Shown here one piece after another: positions 43,408-51,227 of a DNA stretch of 51,227 bases. The notes under the pieces are model-generated. The model was not told where the DNA came from. It did no database searches and saw only the letters and a program-made list of their open reading frames with translations. The translations under genes and the position numbers were made by a program. Position 1 is the first letter of the stretch, and every line of letters starts with the position of its first letter. Source of the stretch: Bacteroidota bacterium (GTDB lineage: Bacteria; Bacteroidota; Ignavibacteria; Kapaibacteriales; UBA2268); assembly GCA_022707965.1 (NCBI GenBank), contig JAKIZO010000013.1, forward strand, positions 270-51,496, in the 5' to 3' direction.

Positions 43408-43415
43408 TATTTTTG
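43408..43415 (+). promoter_or_regulatory. Candidate -7 box for the tail-fibre-like gene
   Basis: TATTTTTG matches TAnnTTTG, 36 bp before the start codon; no TTTG is found 19 bases upstream. The rest of the 298-bp gap (43154-43451), which separates two divergent genes, is AT-rich with no gene or repeat seen. Confidence 0.35.
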
Positions 43416-43451
43416 TAATGGTGAAATAGAAAATGAACGGAGGAAATAGAT

Positions 43452-45695
43452 ATGTCTAAAAAATTAATTTGGTTATTCAAAATTTTTGTGGTGGCTCTGC
43501 TGGCAACAAATTGCCTGTGGTCGCAACCGCAAAACGTTGGGATTGGGACAACTAATCCGCACAGCTCTGCATTGTTAGATTTAGACGTATCTTCTCCGTC
43601 GTTCACCACAAAACTCGGCTTTCTTGTCCCACGAATGACACTCGCCGAACGAGTTGCTATTCCTTCGCCTGCAACAGGCTTGCTTGTGTTTCAAACTGAC
43701 GCAGTCGCAGGCTTCTACTATTATACTGGCACTGCGTGGATTAGAATAGTCGATGCCGAAACAGATAATTTATTCCTTTTGCTTGCCGGCGGCACTATGA
43801 GCGGCAATATTAATATGAACAATAATTTAATTACTAATATTGGTAATTCGGGAACGAACTTTTTAAGCAACGGTGGGCTAACTCTTGCAAATGCTTTAAC
43901 TGTTTCCGCTGGCGGTATCAATATTACGGGCAACAGCACAATTGCGGGAACGCTCACAGGTCTTACAGGGCTTTCCTCGTCCGGGAACATTACTTTTTCC
44001 TCTCTTGCGGCAAATAGCATCGTAAAAACGGGTGCGGGCGGATTGCTTACAGCTGGAAGTATTGATTTGGCATCAACAGAAGTTTCAGGCACTTTACCAA
44101 TAAACCGCGGTGGAACGGGGCTTTCGGCAACTCCTTCAAACGGACAGTTGCTAATCGGCAATGGAACAGGATTTGCTCTTAACACTCTTACTGCTGGTTC
44201 TAATATCAATATTACAAACGCAGCGGGTTCAATTACCATCGCAGCGGCAGGTATTGAACAACCTCTAACTTTCAACGCACCTCTTTCGAGAGCAGGTAAT
44301 ACAATCTCAATTGAACAAAATTCAGCTACTTCTGCGGGCGTTGTTGCTGCGGGCAGCGGCAATCCAAATAAGGTTTGGAAAACAGATGCGGCAGGTGTCC
44401 CCGCCTGGCGCGACGAAGCTTCGTCTTCGGGTACCTATACCGCAGGAACAGGTATTGATATTACAGGAAATGTAATTACCAACACTGCCCCCGACCAGAC
44501 CGTTGTTCTTAATCAAGGTGGTTTGATAAATATTACAGGCACTTATCCTAATTTTACCATTTCAACACCTGATTTTGGTCTAACTTCCGGAACAATTGCC
44601 GAAGGAGACCACACTCACCCAATGACTAATCTCTATGCAAGCAGCTGGCGGCTTTTCTATTCCAACATTTCAGGGCAGATTGTTGAACTTCCATTCGGGA
44701 CAAACGGGCAATTTTTGCAGTCGACGGGGGCGAACTCTGCTCCTCAATGGGCTTCGCTGCTGTTGCTTCCGAATGGCTCAGACAACCAAACTTTACGTTT
44801 CAGTGGTGGCAACTGGCTTGCTTCGGGCTTCCTTAGAAACACAAACTCGGGAATTGCAATAGGCAATTTTACTGAAAATCCTGCTGCTGCTCTTCATCAA
44901 GATATGGGCACTACACAAATTAATTTGCATAAATTCACTGGTGGAACTCTTACCGGTAGAGGTGCAAATGACGGCTTCGATATCGGTATCGAGCAAAATG
45001 GTCACGCAATTTTGCGACAGAACGAACCTCTTAACATTCAAATGTATACAAACGCTATCGAACGGTTTAGAATTACTCACAGCGGTAAAATTGGAATGGG
45101 GGAAAGTGTTAATGTTTCGCCTGATTCTATCACAGTGCAGGTCAATGGGGACTTGCGTGTTACAGGCGACCTTGTAGTCGATGGCAATATCGACCCAATC
45201 GCTATAATCCTACAACCTCAAAATAATCCTCCGGGAACTGTTTTCGAGGGAATGATGTACTACGATAACACCACAAAAAATATCAGGGTGAGAAAAGAAA
45301 ACACCTGGACTGATTTAGTTGCTTCGAACGACACAACTTCTTCCGTCGCTGTCGGAAATCTTGCTGTGGGCAAGCAAAATGCGGCGGTATCTGCTGATAT
45401 CAACGGTGCTTTGTCCTTAAATCCGCCTGATGTTGCTACTTTCTCGCCTATTCAGGTTGGTAATCGTTCCTATGTAAAATTTAACATATCTGGAAATTTC
45501 TCTATTTCTGATGGACAGTCGCCAGGTCAAGTTTTGATTTTACATAAATTAAATACTGCTCATTCAACTTTGATAGGTTCAAACCTCTCACTAAAAACTC
45601 TTTCAGCTTCCTGGGCTACAAACAAGCCAGATGATACTATTACTTTTATATGGAGTGGAACAAAATGGGTTGAACTATCGCGTCAAAATCCTTAA
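43452..45695 (+). CDS. Secreted tail-fibre-like repeat protein
   Basis: The 747-residue protein has a signal peptide (LIWLFKIFVVALLATNCLWSQ) and then NVGIGTTNPHSSALLDL and GLLVFQTD-GFYYYTGTAWIRI, a head often seen in Bacteroidota cell-surface proteins. The centre is rich in Gly, Asn and Thr and contains PINRGGTGLSATPSNGQLL (about residue 213 on), like phage tail-fibre repeats. Near the C-terminus, KIGMG followed by VQVNGDLRVTGDLVVDGNI resembles the stalk before S74 chaperone domains, but no such domain is present. It may be a trimeric adhesin-type fibre. GGAGG before the ATG at 43452 supports the start. The giant gene follows 61 bp later. Confidence 0.72.
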   Translation: MSKKLIWLFKIFVVALLATNCLWSQPQNVGIGTTNPHSSALLDLDVSSPSFTTKLGFLVPRMTLAERVAIPSPATGLLVFQTDAVAGFYYYTGTAWIRIVDAETDNLFLLLAGGTMSGNINMNNNLITNIGNSGTNFLSNGGLTLANALTVSAGGINITGNSTIAGTLTGLTGLSSSGNITFSSLAANSIVKTGAGGLLTAGSIDLASTEVSGTLPINRGGTGLSATPSNGQLLIGNGTGFALNTLTAGSNINITNAAGSITIAAAGIEQPLTFNAPLSRAGNTISIEQNSATSAGVVAAGSGNPNKVWKTDAAGVPAWRDEASSSGTYTAGTGIDITGNVITNTAPDQTVVLNQGGLINITGTYPNFTISTPDFGLTSGTIAEGDHTHPMTNLYASSWRLFYSNISGQIVELPFGTNGQFLQSTGANSAPQWASLLLLPNGSDNQTLRFSGGNWLASGFLRNTNSGIAIGNFTENPAAALHQDMGTTQINLHKFTGGTLTGRGANDGFDIGIEQNGHAILRQNEPLNIQMYTNAIERFRITHSGKIGMGESVNVSPDSITVQVNGDLRVTGDLVVDGNIDPIAIILQPQNNPPGTVFEGMMYYDNTTKNIRVRKENTWTDLVASNDTTSSVAVGNLAVGKQNAAVSADINGALSLNPPDVATFSPIQVGNRSYVKFNISGNFSISDGQSPGQVLILHKLNTAHSTLIGSNLSLKTLSASWATNKPDDTITFIWSGTKWVELSRQNP

Positions 45696-45756
45696 TTATT
45701 ACTATTAACAAGAAATTTTTATGATAAATATTAAACGATACTTGGGAGGGAAATTG

Positions 45757-48700
45757 ATGAAAAAGACTTTGATACAAATTTGTATCATTGTTTCCATCTT
45801 TTTCAGTGCAATTTCTTCTTACTCGCAGGTATTGTATTTGAAAGATGGGGCTGTGTTTTATCTGAATTCGGGAGCAAATGTTTCTATTAATGGTGGTGTA
45901 GAAATAGCGTCGAATGCTACTTTGTCGCATAATAATTCTCAATCAAGCAATTTATGGGTTTCGGGAATTTTCAGAAACTTGGGTAACTACAACCAGAACG
46001 GTTTTGGTGTTTTGCGTTTCTTCGGGGAATTGCAGGATTCGATTACTGGCTTGCCAAATCAGACTTTCGAACGCGTCTGGGTGATGAAAAATGGAACCTC
46101 GATGGTAAATGTTTCCCCTCTTCTGAGCAACCTGACAATTTCGAATTCATTGCGTCTCATTTCGAATAACATATTTAATATACATCGTTCTAATCTGATA
46201 ATCGAAGAAGGGGCTAATATTTTCCCGGATTCAACTTCAACTTATACAAACGACCCGCTTGTCGACCCATTCAATTCGCAAAAATTTGTTATGACCAGTG
46301 GAGAACGCCAGCTCAGCGGTGCAATTGTAAAAAAATTGCCCGTTATCACAAGTTTAACTTCCGATTTAAACGTTCGTTTTCCAATTGGGACGCCTCTCGA
46401 TACTGCTAATCCCGTAGTTCGCAACTACTCACCTGTTAGGTATGTATTCGCAGCTGGCGAGATGACAACAACTGCCAATGCTAATCTATCGGTTCGATGC
46501 ATCGCTGCTGAACACCCGAATGTTGAAGTGCAAGGCGTTTCATTGCGAAAATACTGGAAAACAGACTTCGCCAATATTTTCGTTCAACCCGGCGGATATA
46601 GTTTAAGGTTCAATTACAACGATAGTGAAATTCAAGGTGTCGAAAATCAGTATTTATTAACTTTGTTTTATAGACCATACGACGGTCCTAACGGCACTTT
46701 CTATATTAATCCTGGTGCTGGTTATGGAGTTGAACCTGTAAATAATCGATTTTATATTGATGAAATCAATAAAAAAGATACATTAAGTGGCTCATACCTT
46801 TTGCTTGATGGCGATTGGACTGCCGGTCAGGAAGAAACAATAAGCACATTTTATTACAGCCGTGCCGATGGCGACTGGTTCGACCCGAATACCTGGTCTA
46901 AGCAAGGTTACTTCGGTTCGCCTGCGGGAAGCTACCCCTCGACAATTAACGACAAAGTGTTCATCGGAAACGGACGAAATGTTTCTGTTTCGGCAACTAC
47001 GCCAGAAGTAAAAACAATTCTGGTGCAATCATCCGGGCAGCTTTCGTTCCCTGTGTTTAATGCTTTTGTGCAGGGCGATTCTTTGTTTGTCGAAGATGGT
47101 GGCAAATTAAACATTTCCAGCCCCGATGGTATTACTCAAAATGCTAATGCTGGAAACGTCCGCACTCAAAATAGGTCCTACTCGCAAAACGCAATTTATG
47201 AATATATAGGCAACGCTAACCAGGTTACGGGCGACGGGCTCCCAGATATTGTCCGTAGCCTGATTATTAATAAAACTAACTCTACTGATACTGTCTCGCT
47301 TACAAAATCCATACTCATCAAAGATTCTTTGGTTATCAATCAAGGGACATTTCACCTATTCAAGAATGGCAATTTCACTGCAAACGGGGAAACTGCCGAT
47401 ACAACCATTCGCCAGATTATTATGCGTGGCGGTTATTTTGTGATGCAAACTTACCCAACTAAATACAAAAATGCTGTATTTACAGCCGGAACTCTTGTTT
47501 TCGACGGGTCTGGCTCCTTCCGTTTGCCAAGCAGTGGAAGTCCATCGCCTGGCGAACCCGCTGTTACTCAATATCACAATATCAGAATTACGGGGAATCG
47601 TGCTGCAAATACTTATATTACATTAGACCCAACTGGCGAAATTAGAATAGGTGGCGAACTCGATATTTCTGCTCTTTCGTTCCATCCAACTCCAATTGCT
47701 GATAGGTTTATCGTTACCGGTTCCACTGTTGTTTTTAACGGGAACGGCAACCAAAATATTAACACGGGTTATCCCACCCCAACAGATTTAGTTTATCGCT
47801 TGAAATTCCATAATTTAAATATTGCGGGCGCGGGCGACAAAATTGTTATGCCGCCGAACGATGCCAACCCCGCCAATAATTTTATGCTTGTCCGCAATAA
47901 TATCACTCTGATATCAGGCAGACTTGTCGCAAACGACCAGCATATCAAACTGCTCCATTCGTGGGTTACTCAGCCCGGCGGGCAGTTCGACGCGGGAAAC
48001 GGTCTTGTAACATTTGAAGCGGACGGCAAAGTTACAAGTATTCTTTCCAACGGCATCGCTTTCAATAATGTTAGAATTCAGGGAACGGCTATCAACGGCG
48101 TTGTCAACTATCTTGATAGCACAACTATTAATGGCAATCTGACCATCGACCCCGCAACCTTCCGCGATTTAAATAGCACTGCTCTCGCAATTCGTGGCAA
48201 CTTCATTAATTCAGGCACTTTTGCTGCTCAAAACGGGCGTGTGTATTTCAACGGTGTTGGCAATCAAAGCATCATAAACAATGGTAAAGGTGCGTTTTAT
48301 AATTTAACTGTTAATAAATCAACTGGCAATTTGCTTTTAGATGGCGATTCACTCATTAAAGTAACAAACAACTTAACGCTTGTTCAAGGCAATATCAGCG
48401 GGCGCAATGCAACATCTGTCCCGAACAAACCAATAGTTGTCGATGGCACCATTACTCGTCCCGGAGCAAACCCGGGTCATATTGATGGGCGTTTGCGACT
48501 GCCTTTTGGCGAGAACTCTGTTTCAAAACTATTCCCAATTGGGTTAGGCAATCATTATGCACCTGTTAACCTATCGATAAATGGCTGGGGCGGTGCTGCT
48601 GGCTATCTTGATGCTTATGTGCTTGTAGATACAGCTGCTCCAAATATAACTCGCGCTGTTATCCAAACTCAATTGCCAAATGGTCCTGAACTGGATACAA

Positions 48701-51227
48701 CTCGGAATGTTCGCAAAGTGTGGGTTATCAATGCAGATACAACTACTCAAAACAGATTTGTTCTTGCCTTCACTCGAACCTACGACGCAGAATTTTTCTT
48801 TACTCCCGCAGACACAACCGGACGCGGCAATCCACTCAATTTTGAAATATATCACCGCGATACTACTATTAACACGGGACGTTGGAACCGTGTCGAACTT
48901 GGTGCTCGCAATCCGCTTTCTACTGTTATGATTAACAATAGCGATTTGGACAACAATTCAGGTCATTACTTTATTATCGGCGAGCCGCGTGTTTTCACTC
49001 TCTATTCCATTGCCGATGGCAACTGGAATAATCCAAACACGTGGTCGACCGCCAGCTACACAAGCACCGAACCTTCAACCCGAGCACCCGAAAGCCGCGA
49101 CAATATTCGCATAGGCAACGGAAAAACGGTAGTCCTTAATGTCAATCACAGTGTCGATGCGGGCAGAAGTGTTATCGTCGAAACGGGCGGGGCTGGCTTC
49201 CCCGGCGGGCATCTCGAATTTGCAAATGGTTCGGTTCTGCTTACCGGTGCAGGCACTTTCCGCTTGGATAGTGCAGGTGCCCTGACTATCAGGCATAGCC
49301 AGGGTATTACCGCCTCAGGCAGTACAGGTTGCATACGGACAACGACACGCCAATACAACTTCAACAATCACAATAGCGGGCACTTCATCTATGCAGGCAC
49401 GGGCAGCCAGGAAACTGGTAACGGAATGCCGCTTACGATGCGCACTTTCAGGGTAAATAAACCCTCGGGAACGCTATCTATAACAGGGACAACACCGGTG
49501 ATTTTATACATTACCGATAGCTTATACTTCCAGAGTGGAAATACCAACATCGGAAATGCTATCACCAAAGTTAGCGGCAATTTTGTTATCGATAATGGTG
49601 CTACTTTTAATCCGGGTAGATTCAGACCTGATAGTGTATCAGGTTTCAATTCTCTTACTCCAGCACAAAGGAACCAAAGAGATACTACTTTGTGGCACGG
49701 TGTGGTTGTTTTTAATGGGAACAGTGACCAATATATATGTGGTACTTTCGATACAACGCAATTTCTTGTCTTTAATCGAATAAGTCTTTCAAAACGCTCT
49801 GGGAATGTTATTTCTCGATTTGATATTAGAACACCCGTTTTTTGGTTCAAGATAGGAAACAATTCTAATTTTGATGTCTTTTCAAATAATAAAAGATTAC
49901 TTGTTTATGATTCAACAGGTGGCTATTATGCATTATTCAGATATGATTTAAGTGTTGCTGATAGTGCGTATTATTCGAATGTTGGTTATGTCCTTGGTAG
50001 ATTAATAAGATATATTGGTGCAAACGAAACTGGTTCTAATAGAATTTTTCCGATTGGCACTCGTACTAAATACTCTATGTTTGTTATTTTAGCGGGTCAA
50101 AGACAGCAGGGCGGATTAATTGAAGTAATAGCTGTAGATGGTAATCATCCACAATTTAATCCAAGTAGTATTAATCCTAATACAAATATTCAACGCTATT
50201 ATGAAGTTACTTTACCTTATGGAATGAGCCCGCAGTATATCCAGGGTAATTATAGACTTAATGTTAGATTGTTCTTCACCCAAGATGAACCAAGAGGTGG
50301 TATTGGTCCGACCAATTATCGTGCTTTCAGGCTACTCAATACTGGATTTTGGACGAGAACAGCAAATATTGCTACAAGCAATAATACTACTCGCAGTTTA
50401 GATGTAGCATTGAATAATCCGTCTTTGGGTGGGAATAATATTTTTAATGTTACTTCTCAGTTTTCTAATGCGCAATCAATTGTCTTGATGATTGGGGAAG
50501 ACCCTCCAACTTATTCTGAACGTATTTTCTACTCACGTAATTCAGGCAACTGGACCGACCCAAATACCTGGGCTTTTTCTACTGTTCTATATGAGGACAC
50601 CGAGCAAGGTTATGCCATAACAACAAATAGCGTTAACGACTACCCAAGGTTTAATAACGCATCCACCCGCGATTATGCAATTATTGGAGACGGCGATTCA
50701 GTTTATTTCAACCTTTCCAATGTAGATTTGCGTTACGTCCTGCTCGAAAAATCAGCTAATGGCGTTGGTAAATTAGTAATGCCTGGCGAAAGCTACATTC
50801 GCACCGACCAATTTGTAATGAAAAACGGTGGCAAACTCTACATCGGTTCGGTTCAAGGTATAGTGCAGAACTCCACTACGCAAGGAAACATCAGGCAACT
50901 AACGTCCAGCTCTATTATCAATTTCGATTGGAACGGTCTTGGAGTTAATAATTTTGCCTATATTGGAGCCGCATCTGATGCCGTTCAGCAAACAGGTTCG
51001 GGCTTGCCTAATGTAATTGGCTCGCTTGAAATAAATTACAACCGAACGGGAAACGCTCGCTATGTGGATTTATCGAAAAATGCTCCGCTTATAATTCGCG
51101 ATAGTATCGTTTTTCGCAATGGACGCCTCCGCAACCGCGATGGTCTCCGTGAAATTACTATTTTAGGTGATATTGTCAATTACTCAAACGATGTCGGCTT
51201 CCATAATCAAACAAATCCTTCGAACCG
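45757..51227 (+). CDS. Giant secreted surface protein with WxxPNTW modules (3' end beyond window)
   Basis: The open frame runs from ATG 45757 to the window edge without a stop, giving at least 1823 residues. GGGAGGG lies 6 bases before this ATG, and MKKTLIQICIIVSIFFSAI begins a signal peptide cut near SYSQ; an in-frame ATG at 45721 is less likely. The body is beta-rich, Asn/Gly/Thr-rich and low in Cys. Three modules start with a W-x(5)-W motif: WFDPNTW (residue 374), WNNPNTW (1090) and WTDPNTW (1599), each followed by an IGNG/IGDG-type turn and long beta-helix-like runs, like G8-containing Bacteroidota proteins. It is probably a surface adhesin or matrix protein; a type IX secretion signal, if any, would be at the unseen C-terminus. 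Confidence 0.85.
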   Translation, partial: MKKTLIQICIIVSIFFSAISSYSQVLYLKDGAVFYLNSGANVSINGGVEIASNATLSHNNSQSSNLWVSGIFRNLGNYNQNGFGVLRFFGELQDSITGLPNQTFERVWVMKNGTSMVNVSPLLSNLTISNSLRLISNNIFNIHRSNLIIEEGANIFPDSTSTYTNDPLVDPFNSQKFVMTSGERQLSGAIVKKLPVITSLTSDLNVRFPIGTPLDTANPVVRNYSPVRYVFAAGEMTTTANANLSVRCIAAEHPNVEVQGVSLRKYWKTDFANIFVQPGGYSLRFNYNDSEIQGVENQYLLTLFYRPYDGPNGTFYINPGAGYGVEPVNNRFYIDEINKKDTLSGSYLLLDGDWTAGQEETISTFYYSRADGDWFDPNTWSKQGYFGSPAGSYPSTINDKVFIGNGRNVSVSATTPEVKTILVQSSGQLSFPVFNAFVQGDSLFVEDGGKLNISSPDGITQNANAGNVRTQNRSYSQNAIYEYIGNANQVTGDGLPDIVRSLIINKTNSTDTVSLTKSILIKDSLVINQGTFHLFKNGNFTANGETADTTIRQIIMRGGYFVMQTYPTKYKNAVFTAGTLVFDGSGSFRLPSSGSPSPGEPAVTQYHNIRITGNRAANTYITLDPTGEIRIGGELDISALSFHPTPIADRFIVTGSTVVFNGNGNQNINTGYPTPTDLVYRLKFHNLNIAGAGDKIVMPPNDANPANNFMLVRNNITLISGRLVANDQHIKLLHSWVTQPGGQFDAGNGLVTFEADGKVTSILSNGIAFNNVRIQGTAINGVVNYLDSTTINGNLTIDPATFRDLNSTALAIRGNFINSGTFAAQNGRVYFNGVGNQSIINNGKGAFYNLTVNKSTGNLLLDGDSLIKVTNNLTLVQGNISGRNATSVPNKPIVVDGTITRPGANPGHIDGRLRLPFGENSVSKLFPIGLGNHYAPVNLSINGWGGAAGYLDAYVLVDTAAPNITRAVIQTQLPNGPELDTTRNVRKVWVINADTTTQNRFVLAFTRTYDAEFFFTPADTTGRGNPLNFEIYHRDTTINTGRWNRVELGARNPLSTVMINNSDLDNNSGHYFIIGEPRVFTLYSIADGNWNNPNTWSTASYTSTEPSTRAPESRDNIRIGNGKTVVLNVNHSVDAGRSVIVETGGAGFPGGHLEFANGSVLLTGAGTFRLDSAGALTIRHSQGITASGSTGCIRTTTRQYNFNNHNSGHFIYAGTGSQETGNGMPLTMRTFRVNKPSGTLSITGTTPVILYITDSLYFQSGNTNIGNAITKVSGNFVIDNGATFNPGRFRPDSVSGFNSLTPAQRNQRDTTLWHGVVVFNGNSDQYICGTFDTTQFLVFNRISLSKRSGNVISRFDIRTPVFWFKIGNNSNFDVFSNNKRLLVYDSTGGYYALFRYDLSVADSAYYSNVGYVLGRLIRYIGANETGSNRIFPIGTRTKYSMFVILAGQRQQGGLIEVIAVDGNHPQFNPSSINPNTNIQRYYEVTLPYGMSPQYIQGNYRLNVRLFFTQDEPRGGIGPTNYRAFRLLNTGFWTRTANIATSNNTTRSLDVALNNPSLGGNNIFNVTSQFSNAQSIVLMIGEDPPTYSERIFYSRNSGNWTDPNTWAFSTVLYEDTEQGYAITTNSVNDYPRFNNASTRDYAIIGDGDSVYFNLSNVDLRYVLLEKSANGVGKLVMPGESYIRTDQFVMKNGGKLYIGSVQGIVQNSTTQGNIRQLTSSSIINFDWNGLGVNNFAYIGAASDAVQQTGSGLPNVIGSLEINYNRTGNARYVDLSKNAPLIIRDSIVFRNGRLRNRDGLREITILGDIVNYSNDVGFHNQTNPSN

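Noticed and set aside
43721..44362. A 213-residue minus-strand frame rich in Pro, Val and Ala
   Set aside because: It is the antisense shadow of the Gly/Thr/Asn-rich fibre gene.

Overview
The window looks like a chromosomal segment of a Gram-negative bacterium from the Bacteroidota/Chlorobiota side of the FCB group, perhaps an uncultured Kapabacteria- or Ignavibacteria-like lineage. The evidence is the TTTG-N19-TAnnTTTG promoter before the tRNA cluster, weak Shine-Dalgarno use at many genes, lipoproteins and beta-barrel proteins, and giant secreted proteins with WxxPNTW modules. This taxonomy is an inference from sequence style; no database was searched.

Layout. Positions 1-1871 hold the 3' part of a PAS histidine kinase broken by a one-base frameshift, followed by endonuclease-type mutL (1893-3731). 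On the minus strand, 3728-6665 is a compact phosphorelay unit (GAF histidine kinase, lone receiver, receiver-PP2C phosphatase). Next to it is a type II restriction-modification pair (6760-9137) that resembles the TdeIII family. Minus-strand housekeeping genes follow: trmD, rimM, dtd and a nucleotide-sugar dehydrogenase (9211-12144). Then come a repeat-rich gap, a peroxiredoxin-like gene and a DsbD-N-like gene broken by a 65-bp insertion-duplication (13183-13997).

The core is a transcription/translation block on the plus strand (14250-26542): tRNA-Tyr, Gly(TCC), Gly(CCC), Thr(GGT), Trp(CCA), secE, nusG, rplK, rplA, rplJ, rplL, rpoB and rpoC. Regulatory RNA structures can be seen before rplJ, after rplL and before rpoB. 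The tuf gene that often sits inside this tRNA group is absent.

Downstream lie cell-envelope genes (two lipoproteins, a PAP2 phosphatase, a family 2 glycosyltransferase), a receiver-histidine kinase, two outer-membrane barrel-type proteins, a tyrosine phenol-lyase, an SAM methyltransferase and a CPBP membrane protease. These are followed by rpsO-pnp and a 1233-residue receptor kinase with a periplasmic solute-binding domain, four PAS domains and a GAF domain. The window ends with a 747-residue tail-fibre-like secreted protein and a giant surface protein (at least 1823 residues) that runs off the end.

A family of palindromic intergenic repeats (CACAGACA hairpin plus AACCTTCGGAAGGTT palindromes) occurs at five loci and is the most distinctive non-coding structure. 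The best candidates for something undescribed are this repeat family, the slippery A7 frameshift in the first kinase, and the hairpin just before rpoB.
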